Shown: in pieces, positions 33,058 to 43,161 of the stretch
Position numbering within the stretch: the first letter of the stretch is position 1
How the letters are laid out: each line of letters opens with the position of its first letter
DNA from: an uncultured Bacteroidales bacterium
Lineage (GTDB): Bacteria; Bacteroidota; Bacteroidia; Bacteroidales; F082
Direction: 5' to 3'
Length of the DNA stretch: 64,000 bases
NCBI GenBank assembly: GCA_900317055.1
Contig: ONFF01000004.1
Location: forward strand, 121,243-185,242
Position numbers and translations under genes: made by a program
Notes under the pieces: model-generated
The model's input: the letters and a program-made list of their open reading frames with translations, nothing else
Databases searched by the model: none
What the model was told of the DNA's origin: nothing

Positions 33058-35363
33058 ACTATATGATCATTATTATACATATTCAAACCATAATGCTCCA
33101 TAACGGATTTCAATTCAAGTTGAGAATACGATGGGTTTTCAGAGAGCAATGAGAAAATCTTCACGCGCATCAACTCTCCTTTTAATAACGCCCGTTCCAT
33201 CCTAAAACTATCAGATCCTGGATTGACTTCTGGAGCAACAACCAAGTCGTGTATTTCGGCCATGAATTTATCTGGGTGCTTTCGAAGAATACGGCCTCTG
33301 CGTTGGATGAATTGGCGAGGATTGCCAGTACTAGCACAAAATATGGCCAACTCGCTTCTTGGGACATCCACACCCTCATCGAGACATTTCATTGAAGTCA
33401 GCACTTGCAACTTGCCAGAGGCAAAATCATCCAGAATCTTGTCCCTGTCTTTTTGGCCAGAAACAAATTTCTTTACCGTGACAAACTTATCCAACTTCGT
33501 TATTGCTTCCGTATATTCGTCAATCAAACGGTCGGCATCAGAGTCGTCACTTACTTGTTCGGTTTTATCGAAAATATCAGAATCGGCAACATAATCAGGC
33601 TTGGTTCCTTCCGGGACATAAACAAGTGAATATTTCAAATTGCCATTCTTCCTATACCGCTCTGTAATTATCTGATTGAAAACATCCAATTTGTTGGCAG
33701 CCTTATGAACAATGCGCTTACGAGCCAACAACATGCTCATCAAAATATCATCTTTGTTGTCAAACGAGCATGTATTGAAATTGAAATACTTTGAAATTTT
33801 CAATGACAGTTCCACGTATTTCTCAAATTCATCATCCGTCAATCTGACAAGGTGAGGGTAATAGAAGTAACGACAAAGCACACCATTTTTGATAGCTTCT
33901 TCCATCGAATACTCGTATGTATATTGTTTTTCCGCACCAAAGAACTTGAACAGCTTCCTGTTTGTGTCATCATCAAATTGACGTTCTGGAGTTGCCGAAA
34001 GACCAATACGGCGCAAATACTTGATGTCGCCAAGACGTTTCATAATCGTTGGAGATCCCATGTTGTGAGCTTCATCGGCAATCAATAAGACTTTTGATCT
34101 TTCAAATCCATTTTGAATATCAAAAACATTGCTTCGGATAAATGATGCGTATGTGGAAATGATGATGAAATTCTGAGAAGGCTCTTTTGCTTTTCTATAT
34201 TCCTCAGCCATTTGAAGGTTTTCCAACCTTGAGCGCCATTCGGTATTCTTTGAATAGACCTTAATGACATTGGAAAAATGGAACTTTTCACACTCCTTTT
34301 CCCATTGGTTTACAAGTGTGATGGTAGGCACAAGAATGATGGCCTTATAATAGCCATTCCGTTTGTATATCTCCAAGAGGCAATTTAACGAAGTAATGGT
34401 TTTACCCGTACCAGTTGCCATGGCAAAAAGTCCTTTCTGGTTGTTGGCTTTCCAGTTTTCAAAGGCTTGATTTTGATAGTCTCTGGGACCTGTTGGATAT
34501 GGGAAACGAGGCTCAATTTCTAGTGTTATAACAGCTTCTCTCTTCTCTGTTTTTTCTTCTTTCAATTTGTCAATGGCCGCAGAGACTCTTTGCCTGGCTT
34601 TTTCCAGTGCGTGCTTCACAGAGGATGGCAAATCTTTCTCTTTGGTGTGCCGTTCGATCAACTTGTATTCGTCTTCAAGCAATGCGGTTAAAGATTTGTC
34701 CTTGAAACCGTCTATGAGTTGTGTCCTCACTTGCTCTGTCGTCATATAGACAACCGATTCATCTTTACCATTAAAGACTGTTTCAAAGTCTTCTTTAATG
34801 TCTCTTGCCTTTTCAGCCTCAATGTTTCCATCCCATTCACATGACACGGTAAGGCTCTCAATGTTATCTACCAACGCCGTCCGAGAGAAGTTGCATGAAC
34901 CATCAAACGCCACATAGTCCTCTCCGTCGCCAAAAATACCAGTTTTTGTGTGTGAAATGCCAATGCCTTCTTTTGGCGCCACTATTTTCACTTCAAGTCT
35001 GTTATTTCGAATGAGCCAAGAAAGACATTCAAAGAAATGTGCATCACGTTCCGAGAGGGTGGATTTCAGCTTTTCCAAATCGTCAAGGTCAAAAAATGGC
35101 AGGTTGTCTAATGTTCCATTGGCAAAAGCGGTTTTGTCTTGTTCGGTCAAAATGTCGTTAATAATCAGCCTCATTCGACCTCCGTTATAGAGAAAAGATG
35201 CAAATCCATCAGCCAACACATTGATTGCTGACGAAGAGAAAAAGCCCAACATCAAATCAAATTGCGTTGAATTACACAAGCACTCAGAGAAAAAGCCTAC
35301 TGGCTCCCACTCTGTGTGCGATTTGAATCGGCGACTTGTTGGAAATACAACTTCTTTAAGCAT
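33054..35363 (-). CDS. phospholipase D-like / superfamily 2 helicase restriction protein
   Basis: A 769-residue fusion. Residues about 1-190 form a PLD-like nuclease domain with SHTKTGIFGDGEDYVAFDG and GSCNFSRTAL, the HxK and GSxN signature. Residues about 285-690 form an SF2 helicase with QNQAF, MATGTGKTITS (Walker A), ADEAHN, SATPER and the motif VI region QFIQRRGRILR. Such PLD-helicase proteins occur as restriction components linked to phosphorothioation systems. It is separated by only 6 bp from the SspE-like gene. It is predicted to translocate on and cut unmodified or incorrectly modified DNA. Confidence 0.85.
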   Translation of the reverse strand: MLKEVVFPTSRRFKSHTEWEPVGFFSECLCNSTQFDLMLGFFSSSAINVLADGFASFLYNGGRMRLIINDILTEQDKTAFANGTLDNLPFFDLDDLEKLKSTLSERDAHFFECLSWLIRNNRLEVKIVAPKEGIGISHTKTGIFGDGEDYVAFDGSCNFSRTALVDNIESLTVSCEWDGNIEAEKARDIKEDFETVFNGKDESVVYMTTEQVRTQLIDGFKDKSLTALLEDEYKLIERHTKEKDLPSSVKHALEKARQRVSAAIDKLKEEKTEKREAVITLEIEPRFPYPTGPRDYQNQAFENWKANNQKGLFAMATGTGKTITSLNCLLEIYKRNGYYKAIILVPTITLVNQWEKECEKFHFSNVIKVYSKNTEWRSRLENLQMAEEYRKAKEPSQNFIIISTYASFIRSNVFDIQNGFERSKVLLIADEAHNMGSPTIMKRLGDIKYLRRIGLSATPERQFDDDTNRKLFKFFGAEKQYTYEYSMEEAIKNGVLCRYFYYPHLVRLTDDEFEKYVELSLKISKYFNFNTCSFDNKDDILMSMLLARKRIVHKAANKLDVFNQIITERYRKNGNLKYSLVYVPEGTKPDYVADSDIFDKTEQVSDDSDADRLIDEYTEAITKLDKFVTVKKFVSGQKDRDKILDDFASGKLQVLTSMKCLDEGVDVPRSELAIFCASTGNPRQFIQRRGRILRKHPDKFMAEIHDLVVAPEVNPGSDSFRMERALLKGELMRVKIFSLLSENPSYSQLELKSVMEHYGLNMYNNDHIV

Positions 35364-35369
35364 GATTGT

Positions 35370-37658
35370 TTAGTTCAACCATTTACTTACTCTATCCCAT
35401 ATTATATCAAGAAGATTATCACGTCTCTTCTCGACCATGTCTTTATTCCAATTGTCAGTTTGATTCAATTCCGCTATTGCCTCAATATGACCAGAATACT
35501 TAGAACCTTGAAGCAATGAAATTGTTACTTCATTCAAATGAATGTTCATAGATTCGGCAATATTCTTTAAATTTTGAATTTTGGTTGGATCTTTTTCCCC
35601 TACCGTTTTATAGTATAAAATCTTTTCTTCCCATGGCTTGTTTCCAGCTGATGAATTCAAAGTTTGACGCAATAAAGTTAAATTGCCTATCGATTGGAAT
35701 AATTTGTTTTCATAAATGTTTTCATCCCAATTATTGTCATTTTTTTGAGGCGCGATATGCTCAATAGTAAACAAATCTTCCGAACTCCATTGGCTCAAAC
35801 ATAAATAATTAGAAGTGCCAGGACGGCCTATTTTAATCAAACCTGGCTCACTTTTATCGACTATTGTATCATGTGCGGCAATTAACAACCCAAGACGAAT
35901 GACTTCATTAGGAGCGTTTTCATATTTAAATTCGTCTTTTGCTTTAGATATCCAATCTGCTTTTTGCAGTATCTGCTTATCTCTTAGCTTGGTCTTCAAA
36001 TGATTCTTAAGCTCATCTAAAGTAATACCATTTTCAAACTTCCATGATTTATCATCGGTTTTAAACAAATCTCTGTAAGTTACATCAAGCCCTGCATTAG
36101 ACAATGATGCTCTCCAAAGAAAATAATAAGCTGATACTGCCTTTATTGCCTGAACGAAATCTTCTATTGCGTTTGCCCTATTACGTTGTATAGAGTCAAA
36201 GAAATTGCCCAATACTGTTATTGCCATCTTATGATTGCTCGCCCGAAGGAAACACACTAACATGGAGGCTAAATCTGCATCCTCCTTACCATTCAACAAA
36301 GCGAATGGAGTTGTTAAATTCTTATCGGATGCCAACCAAATGGTTTTATAAAATTCAGCATAGTTACCAAGAAATTCAACAAATGTACTCTTTTTCATGA
36401 AGTCTATTTGCTTATTAACATCTTTTCTATCCTCAAAAGCATCAATAAGACTTTTTCTTTGGTGGGAGAAATGACTAGAGACTTGTTGGCCATTGTATGC
36501 AACAAAAAACGAGGTTAAAAAATCTTTTGTTCTTGCGTTCTTTTGTTGAGCAGTGTCAACGTCTTCAAATAACTTGTCTATTTTCTCAAAATATTCTTCA
36601 TTTTTCGAATTTTTAAAACCATTGCCGAATTCTTCCGTAACATTAACCACCCTTGGCTTAAAAGTTTCAATGGCAGTCAACGGAGTTCCTGTTGCATTCA
36701 AAGATTGGAACATATCAAATGCCCAATTCTCGTCAGTTGGTTGAATAACAGTAAAACAGCAACGCTCTAACAAATAATGGCAAATTGACAAAACTTGAAC
36801 ATATTCACACAAATAATTTGAGACCTTATTTGTGTTATAATCATTGACTTTGATAAAGTCAACAATTCTATCACGATTGTCATTCCACAAATCAATTTTA
36901 TTAAATGTATCGAGAATACCAATTGCAGAAGGAAAGTCTTCATTAATTAGATGTGCTTTTCTTATTTTGTCTTTTATCCATTTCTCCATTGCATGATAAT
37001 TAGTATATAGTGTTTTACCAACATTCTCTGACGAAGGCTTAAATGAATTACTAAAACTATTGGAATGACTTTCAATAAACTTTGCCAAGTAATACGACAC
37101 GGCTGATTTATAGGCTGTTTCTGCTTCTTCTTTCTCTGTCCAAAAATCACGATTACCTCTGATAATTTTGGGTTTTGCCTTACGTCTAATATCCACAGTA
37201 TAAATCTGCATCAACTTATCTTCCCAAAAATTATATATATCGTTAATCTCATCAATGAAGTCACATGATAGTACTTTTAATTTCTGTTTAATCTCAAACA
37301 AATTCTTTAAAAGTATGGTTGACAAAACAATGATAGTTGACAATCTTTGTTGGCCATCAATTAATACCTCAATTCGACTAGGTACAATCTGTGGCTCAAT
37401 TGGATATATCTTATCTCTATTGGATTCAATTAGTGTTATTATTGTACCAAGGAAACGAATTTCCTGTTCATCTTGAGTATTGACAATTCGAGAGACTCCA
37501 CTTTCAATATCTTCTTGCAATTGAATAATATTGTCTTTATCCCAGCTATAATCACGTTGATATAATGGTATATATAATCCTTGACCTGTAGTAGATAAAT
37601 AAAGATATACACTTTTATTATCTGTCACAAACGCTTTTTCAATATTAATATTAGCCAT
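35370..37658 (-). CDS. sspE: SspE-like DUF262-DUF1524 nuclease
   Basis: A 762-residue protein. The N-terminal DUF262 domain has PLYQRDYSWDKD and the nucleotide-dependent IDGQQRLST motif near residues 95-105. The C-terminal DUF1524 HNH domain has FTIEHIAPQKND and GNLTLLRQTLNSSAGNKPW. SspE, the phosphorothioate-sensing effector of Ssp systems, has this same two-domain plan, as does the GmrSD type IV enzyme. The start at 37658 (MANINIEKAF) sits 11 bp after the SspD-like stop. Position directly after an SspBCD-like set favours the SspE assignment. The sequence is AT-richer than the housekeeping genes, consistent with horizontal transfer. Confidence 0.78.
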   Translation of the reverse strand: MANINIEKAFVTDNKSVYLYLSTTGQGLYIPLYQRDYSWDKDNIIQLQEDIESGVSRIVNTQDEQEIRFLGTIITLIESNRDKIYPIEPQIVPSRIEVLIDGQQRLSTIIVLSTILLKNLFEIKQKLKVLSCDFIDEINDIYNFWEDKLMQIYTVDIRRKAKPKIIRGNRDFWTEKEEAETAYKSAVSYYLAKFIESHSNSFSNSFKPSSENVGKTLYTNYHAMEKWIKDKIRKAHLINEDFPSAIGILDTFNKIDLWNDNRDRIVDFIKVNDYNTNKVSNYLCEYVQVLSICHYLLERCCFTVIQPTDENWAFDMFQSLNATGTPLTAIETFKPRVVNVTEEFGNGFKNSKNEEYFEKIDKLFEDVDTAQQKNARTKDFLTSFFVAYNGQQVSSHFSHQRKSLIDAFEDRKDVNKQIDFMKKSTFVEFLGNYAEFYKTIWLASDKNLTTPFALLNGKEDADLASMLVCFLRASNHKMAITVLGNFFDSIQRNRANAIEDFVQAIKAVSAYYFLWRASLSNAGLDVTYRDLFKTDDKSWKFENGITLDELKNHLKTKLRDKQILQKADWISKAKDEFKYENAPNEVIRLGLLIAAHDTIVDKSEPGLIKIGRPGTSNYLCLSQWSSEDLFTIEHIAPQKNDNNWDENIYENKLFQSIGNLTLLRQTLNSSAGNKPWEEKILYYKTVGEKDPTKIQNLKNIAESMNIHLNEVTISLLQGSKYSGHIEAIAELNQTDNWNKDMVEKRRDNLLDIIWDRVSKWLN

Positions 37659-37669
37659 ATCATGTAATT

Positions 37670-38773
37670 TTAAATAAAACAATTGGTACACATTATATCG
37701 TTGCCAAGAATATCTACAAGCGTCGTGCCTTTGCTTTGCTTGCGGCTTTCTTCTTGGCGTTTGATTATATCAAGTTTGATTTGGCGCACACGTTCAGGCC
37801 TACACAGTTCAGCAAGGCTTTCGCCTTGGTTCCAAGTGTAACCGTCTTTTTCAAAATCCATCGCTTTCTTGTATAGGTCAGGATGCTGTTCATACAACCA
37901 AATCCATTCTATCTTTTGCTGGAAAAAACAGAAATAGCAACCTGAGCGGCTGCGACAGTAGGTTCCCTTTTTCCCGTCCACTTCAAATGGAATTTCTTCG
38001 TAATATGCAGGAACACCAACGCCACTATCACGCAACAATTTGAATATGTCATCCTTAACAAGCACATCCGTGTTTTCAATCAAAGGGAACTCTTCCAATT
38101 GTCCAACAGGATAATCCGTTGTTTTCAAGAAAGCAAACATCGCTCGATTGAAAAGCGTAACATCATAATCCAGCAATGCGTTCATTTTCTTTGAATAGTA
38201 GAACTGCTTCGTAATAGGCTTTCTGACTATTTCCATTACCTCTTCGCGCACGAAATCATTCGGGCAGATAATATCGTACAAGGAAACAATCTGGTCCAAT
38301 TTGTCATTACTCAAAAACTTGCTAATGACATCAATGCTCCAAATGTTCCTTCGGAAAGGAAAGATGGCTTGAATGTTAGGTTTTGTGGAAATGTAACCAT
38401 CCCTGTCCTCATCGCCACGGATTCCAACATACGAGATCGCCAAATCATCACCCACATAACGCTCAAACTCAGCAAGCTTCATCTTTTGAGTACACCAACG
38501 GGCTTGTGGTGAAGGGAGAAAACCGCCTGCCGCTTTCAAAAAGTGATGAAAAGGTGTTGGCTCCGAACTATTTTCAACCGCCCTCAATCTCTTGATTTCT
38601 TTACCAAGATATGCCTCCAACCTTTCTATCAATCGTTCGGTCTCGTCCAACTCACATCCTGTGTCTGAATTATAAAACTCAATAGGTAACGTCGGATAGT
38701 TCTGCTTCATGTATATTGCTAATGCAGCGCTATCTTTTCCTCCAGAAATTCCAAGTATATGCCTGATATTCAT
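37670..38773 (-). CDS. sspD: SspD-like PAPS reductase/ATP pyrophosphatase, DNA phosphorothioation
   Basis: A 367-residue PP-loop protein. SGGKDSAAL at residues 10-18 binds ATP, RWCTQKMKL lies near residue 93, and YVGIRGDEDRDGY follows. A cysteine-rich part (CRSRSGCYFCFFQ) and a terminal CTNCFI could ligate an Fe-S cluster. DndC and SspD proteins of this type activate the DNA backbone for sulfur insertion. The gene overlaps the large ATPase gene by 4 bp (ATGA). The sulfur donor, normally cysteine desulfurase SspA/DndA, is not encoded nearby and may be the cell's own IscS or SufS. Confidence 0.82.
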   Translation of the reverse strand: MNIRHILGISGGKDSAALAIYMKQNYPTLPIEFYNSDTGCELDETERLIERLEAYLGKEIKRLRAVENSSEPTPFHHFLKAAGGFLPSPQARWCTQKMKLAEFERYVGDDLAISYVGIRGDEDRDGYISTKPNIQAIFPFRRNIWSIDVISKFLSNDKLDQIVSLYDIICPNDFVREEVMEIVRKPITKQFYYSKKMNALLDYDVTLFNRAMFAFLKTTDYPVGQLEEFPLIENTDVLVKDDIFKLLRDSGVGVPAYYEEIPFEVDGKKGTYCRSRSGCYFCFFQQKIEWIWLYEQHPDLYKKAMDFEKDGYTWNQGESLAELCRPERVRQIKLDIIKRQEESRKQSKGTTLVDILGNDIMCTNCFI

Positions 38774-41700
38774 TGATTTAATTTACTATTTAAAACAGAT
38801 AACAATGCACATATTTCAATGTCGCTTTTGCCCTGCAATTTACTAATTATTTCCTTCTCCAAGGCTTCAACCTGTTTTTTTTCTTTTTCAGACACCACAA
38901 AGGTCTGGGTTCTAATGCTCGTGCCTTTATTTGTCACTAAATCTATGGAATAGGCATCGTCGGTATCTGACTTTGATTTCTTAGATATATCAGAGTATTT
39001 CTCACACTCTCTTAACAAAAACACAATATCGTCCAACAATTTCTCTTCTTCCTCGTCTCGCAAAGACTCAAGTTTATGCTCCAATATAGGATAGCAAATA
39101 GACTGATACCACAAGACACGGTTATCATACTCGGTCATAACCCGATTATAAAACTCTTTCTGTTGGGTATTCAACAGATATACTTTTACATTTTCAAGCC
39201 GCTTTCTCAACTCGATTACATATTCGTTATAATCCGAAGACTCAAGCCCCAATTCTTCGACGATTCTTTCCTCTATTCTGTCTATTAGTTGCGAATAGCA
39301 AGAGCGCAGCTCCCTAATAGAACGCTGAATAACTTTACCATATTCTTCCATCCCTTCTCCGTTTTTGATTGAATTGGTCGAGAAATTCAACGATTCAGGC
39401 AAGTCTTCAAAAAACGCCTTTTCTGGGTCTTTTGCTGTAGCCAAAACATCCCTAAACTTCATAGTTGATTTATGGGCAAATTTCTTGGTGTGCTTGGTGT
39501 AATCGTTCAACTTCTTGTAGAAGAAAAGGAAAGGTTTGATAGTTTCCACAAAACTATCAGTTGTAACAGAAACCTCATCATTCAAATTCACAAATCGCCT
39601 GTACTGATTAAAGAAATCAAGTTTGACACCATCAACATCAAATGCCTTCACGCAATAATCAGCTGGATGCTTCTGCAACAAATCAAAAAAAGTCATATCC
39701 ATGTTGGGAATGTAAGCACCTGAATTGGCATCAGACAAAGCAAAATCTTGTCTTTTGATGAACAAGAATGTGGGTATCCAAAAATCAAGGAACCCTTGCT
39801 TCATTTTATACGGCTGGTTACTGAGAATCTTTATTAACTCTGAAATCCTTCTGGGTTTATTAGTGGAACTTAGCAAAAACTGATTACACTCTTCCCACAT
39901 ATCTTTTAATCCATTACCCTCAGGTTTATCCAAAAAGGCACCATTTTTGTGAAGTCCTGTGTTTTTCAGCAATGAATAATATATTGTTTTTTCTGGAGGA
40001 AACTTGTCTTGGTCAAATCCCAAATCCTCTTCTTGATATTTCTCTGTTAAAGCAACAAGATAATTCTTCCTTGCCATCGAAATAGGACTACTTAACTTGT
40101 GGCGGTTAAATAGTTCATTAATCATCACTGGAGATTTTGAATATACTTGGTCGCAAACATCCGAAAGCAACTCATTAAACTCTTTCAGTGAACGAACCTT
40201 TTTTTGTTCTCCTTTGAAAACCCAAACAACTCTATTTTTATATGCAAACAAATTATCTGAGATGGTCTTATTCAACACATCTTCTTCATGCTCTTTTAGT
40301 TTTACTATTTCGCCAAATGCAACATGGTCAGCATCCTTATCTATTAAGACTTTTTCAAGAATATATTTGTATTTGCTAATGTTATACAAATGGTCTATTA
40401 TCTCTTCAGTATTATTGAAATACGCATAAACAATCGCATGTTCAGTACTATTCAAACTATACGCCTTGATTTCCTCTAAAGCATTTGGCTTAGGAGAAAA
40501 CATCAACTCAATGAATCCATCCGTATCTCCTACAGGAACCATATCCAAAGGCTCTTCGCGAATCTCATATTCAAAATATCGGGGTGTTCCATATTGAAAG
40601 CAATGCGCTTTCACGGGAGAAACCCTATGGCTTATAAATTGACGCAAATCATCAATAAAAGATACAGGTCTTGACACAACCGCTCCTGCTTTTTGGATTT
40701 CAAGTTCGAGGTCAATGTCCGTCCCCTCGAAAAGTATTAACCTGTTTTTATATGATGCATATCTGACAATTTTCAGTCTTATAAGTTTTTCAATCAAGTC
40801 CTTGGCGTCTTCAACATTCATAGCAAGTTGTGCATATTTTGCCATTTGCTCCCTATTCAGTTGAAAACTCGCAATGCCAAACAAATTCAATAACCCAATA
40901 GCTTTCACAATGTTGATTGCATCATTTAATTGCTTAACATTGTTCCATTCAACTCCTTCAACCCTTTCAATTGATACCTGCATCGCCCCCCAACTCATCG
41001 AATCCGCATTCGCATCTTTCAAAAAAGAATAGAAGTTATAATTGATGTAATCGTACACAATGCCTAAATGATAGGTAAGATTCTGCTTTGGCTGAAATTC
41101 TGAAAGGGAATTGTGACCTCGATTATTCAAAAAAGTAAAAAGAGAGCGCTCGTTTTGCCCATATTTTTGCATTGCCATTGTAATGGCATAAGCAGAAAAC
41201 GTATCTAATGGATACAACTGACCTGCAACATCTTCTGAAAACGAACTTGACACAATCTTAGTTTCAATAGCAAGTTGATGCAAATCAAAGGCTCTTTTGG
41301 AACTGAATTCATTGTGAACTTTGGGTAATTGTTTTGATGCTAAATACAACAATTGCTCAATTGGCTCAACAAAGGTTATTTCTCTAAACCTTCCTTTTAC
41401 CTTTGTCCACTCATTTTTTTGACTCTCGGTCAGCTCTTTTGAATATGAACCGAAATTCTGATGAAGAGTTGTCAACAGCAGTATATTGCGAGTTGACACA
41501 TTGACGAATTCGGCCAATTTCTGAAGAAAATACAATTCCTGTTCTGGATTATTCTTTGCTGCATGTTCCAAAACCTTCCCGAACTCATCAACCACAATAA
41601 TTAAGAACTTATTTTGTGATTTTAATCGGGTATACATTGCTTTCAATTCATCCAAAATACTATCAGACCTGCCATCAACATTCAATTTCTTACCAAGTAT

Positions 41701-42003
41701 TGTTGACATTGCAGCATAATCTCCAACAATGTTCACAATCTCATATTCTGTAGCTGAAGACAGGTTTGCAGGGTCTAATAATAGTTTTTGCTTATTCTTG
41801 CCATCCAAATCCGATTCCAAGGCCAACAAAAAACTTGACTTACCCGTTCCATACGATCCTATTATTGTAAACGAATGGATTCCAGAATGGAAGTCTTTAA
41901 TTATGCTTTGCACGGCTCTCCTTCCATTTGGAGTCACAACATACTGATTCCGCATTGGAAAGCCATTTTCTATATTTGCTGATAAATTGAAATCATTGTT
42001 CAT
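38770..42003 (-). CDS. sspC: SspC-like large P-loop ATPase
   Basis: A 1077-residue ATPase (MNNDFNLSANIENG). It has Walker A GSYGTGKSS near residue 50 and Walker B LIIVVDEFGKVLEHAA near residue 140, a STAND/BrxC-like nucleotide-binding core followed by a long helical region. In Ssp systems a large ATPase sits between the DUF4007 protein and the PAPS-reductase-like protein, as it does here. Four codons upstream another ATG at 42015 is possible; either start overlaps the DUF4007 gene by 11-23 bp. The C-terminal part has charged coiled-coil stretches. The function in loading or remodelling DNA is inferred. Confidence 0.78.
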   Translation of the reverse strand: MNNDFNLSANIENGFPMRNQYVVTPNGRRAVQSIIKDFHSGIHSFTIIGSYGTGKSSFLLALESDLDGKNKQKLLLDPANLSSATEYEIVNIVGDYAAMSTILGKKLNVDGRSDSILDELKAMYTRLKSQNKFLIIVVDEFGKVLEHAAKNNPEQELYFLQKLAEFVNVSTRNILLLTTLHQNFGSYSKELTESQKNEWTKVKGRFREITFVEPIEQLLYLASKQLPKVHNEFSSKRAFDLHQLAIETKIVSSSFSEDVAGQLYPLDTFSAYAITMAMQKYGQNERSLFTFLNNRGHNSLSEFQPKQNLTYHLGIVYDYINYNFYSFLKDANADSMSWGAMQVSIERVEGVEWNNVKQLNDAINIVKAIGLLNLFGIASFQLNREQMAKYAQLAMNVEDAKDLIEKLIRLKIVRYASYKNRLILFEGTDIDLELEIQKAGAVVSRPVSFIDDLRQFISHRVSPVKAHCFQYGTPRYFEYEIREEPLDMVPVGDTDGFIELMFSPKPNALEEIKAYSLNSTEHAIVYAYFNNTEEIIDHLYNISKYKYILEKVLIDKDADHVAFGEIVKLKEHEEDVLNKTISDNLFAYKNRVVWVFKGEQKKVRSLKEFNELLSDVCDQVYSKSPVMINELFNRHKLSSPISMARKNYLVALTEKYQEEDLGFDQDKFPPEKTIYYSLLKNTGLHKNGAFLDKPEGNGLKDMWEECNQFLLSSTNKPRRISELIKILSNQPYKMKQGFLDFWIPTFLFIKRQDFALSDANSGAYIPNMDMTFFDLLQKHPADYCVKAFDVDGVKLDFFNQYRRFVNLNDEVSVTTDSFVETIKPFLFFYKKLNDYTKHTKKFAHKSTMKFRDVLATAKDPEKAFFEDLPESLNFSTNSIKNGEGMEEYGKVIQRSIRELRSCYSQLIDRIEERIVEELGLESSDYNEYVIELRKRLENVKVYLLNTQQKEFYNRVMTEYDNRVLWYQSICYPILEHKLESLRDEEEEKLLDDIVFLLRECEKYSDISKKSKSDTDDAYSIDLVTNKGTSIRTQTFVVSEKEKKQVEALEKEIISKLQGKSDIEICALLSVLNSKLNQ

Positions 42004-42868
42004 AATACTGCCCAATTATTTGTCTAGGATTCATTTGTTGGACAAATTGCAATTGCCTGATTCCTGCAACATCACTATAAGTCATGTAATCTGAATACTG
42101 TTCCGACAATGCTCTCAACATCTCAATTACTTCAAGGTCATTCATGCAAAAAATCAATCCGACATCTTGAAGCAAGTCAAAAGGAATCGTATTGTCTTCA
42201 TCTGGTTTATACATCAAAACTGCAAAGAGAAACGCCATTGGTGTGACCTTCTTTTTGCCTTCAACATTGAAATAGAACGACTTATCTTTTTCATCACCAT
42301 CAGTCTTTTCTTTTTGTCGTAGCAAATCCAAGTCCATCAATAATGTGGAATAATCTTCGTTTGATTGAGGATAACGCGGAAGACAATAGTTCTGCAATAA
42401 AACACCTACATCTTTTTTCACCGTATTGGCATTGAAAAGATGTTCTTGGTTGGCTTCTGCCATTTTTCTTTTGACAAAAGTAACGATTTGGTTTCTATCA
42501 AATCTTCTGCGCTCTTTTTGAAAATCAACAAAAAACAAGTTGTACAAAGAAGCAATATTTGAATAAACCAAAAGAAAATGAAGAAGCCATAAAGTCCCCA
42601 AATCTTCCATATAACGGTCCTTGCCATCTTGGTCATTAAAAAGAAAGTCTGGAATCCAATTTATTTTTTCATCATCGCTGTTCAATCCAAAAGCTTTGTA
42701 CCAGTATCTAATCGCAGCAACCATGTTTTTCCCAACTCCCAATTCCACAACTGCTTCAGGTGAATTAAAGTCCATATTAGCTTTATTAAAATCATAGCCC
42801 TTCTTCAGCCAAAGCGTCTTACACGGGAATGATTCATGCCCTGAAAAACAATACTTTATATTACTCAT
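41993..42868 (-). CDS. sspB: SspB-like DUF4007 protein
   Basis: A 291-residue protein with the DUF4007 opening CFSGHESFPCKTLWLKKG and VVELGVGKNMVAAIRYW. As I recall, DUF4007 proteins include SspB, proposed to nick DNA during single-strand phosphorothioation. The start at 42868 (MSNIKYCF) lies 25 bp after a -7 element TATATTTG (42893-42900) and is preferred over one nine codons upstream. It is the first gene of the operon that runs to 30049 with overlaps or gaps of at most 11 bp. Confidence 0.82.
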   Translation of the reverse strand: MSNIKYCFSGHESFPCKTLWLKKGYDFNKANMDFNSPEAVVELGVGKNMVAAIRYWYKAFGLNSDDEKINWIPDFLFNDQDGKDRYMEDLGTLWLLHFLLVYSNIASLYNLFFVDFQKERRRFDRNQIVTFVKRKMAEANQEHLFNANTVKKDVGVLLQNYCLPRYPQSNEDYSTLLMDLDLLRQKEKTDGDEKDKSFYFNVEGKKKVTPMAFLFAVLMYKPDEDNTIPFDLLQDVGLIFCMNDLEVIEMLRALSEQYSDYMTYSDVAGIRQLQFVQQMNPRQIIGQYYEQ

Positions 42869-42892
42869 TATTGTTATCTCATTTAGAAACTG

Positions 42893-42900
42893 CAAATATA
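42893..42900 (-). promoter_or_regulatory. -7 element of the Ssp-like operon promoter
   Basis: On the minus strand TATATTTG matches TAnnTTTG, 25 bp ahead of the DUF4007 start. No clear TTTG lies 19 bp upstream, so the promoter may need help or be weak. Confidence 0.5.
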
Positions 42901-42915
42901 TAAACTTTTTGTTTT

Positions 42916-43161
42916 TTATCTATAATCTTTCCGCTCCGATTCGACAATATAAGGAATGGCATCGAACCGTCCCTGCATATAGGCCTTCTCCAAGTCCATG
43001 TTCTCGCGGAAGTCCTTGAAATCGAACAAGGAATAGAGTTCAGATGAGCCATCCTGTCGCTTGTTCACAAAATAGACCTGGTCCTTGCAAAGCACTCGCA
43101 TCAATGCTTCTAAACATACATTTCTCTCGTCCTTTCTTCGCCCTTCCTTCGCTCTAGCCAT
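42916..43161 (-). CDS. small hypothetical protein
   Basis: An 81-residue frame starting MARAKEGRRKDERNV. The frame is open to 43203 but the longer N-terminus reads through low-complexity TAGGCATAC-like sequence. Features such as VYFVNKRQDGSSELYSLFDF and AYMQGRFDAIPYIVE look like real protein, yet I cannot name a family. It lies between the Ssp promoter and the IS3 element, so it may be the C-terminal remnant of a larger gene. Confidence 0.45.
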   Translation of the reverse strand: MARAKEGRRKDERNVCLEALMRVLCKDQVYFVNKRQDGSSELYSLFDFKDFRENMDLEKAYMQGRFDAIPYIVESERKDYR

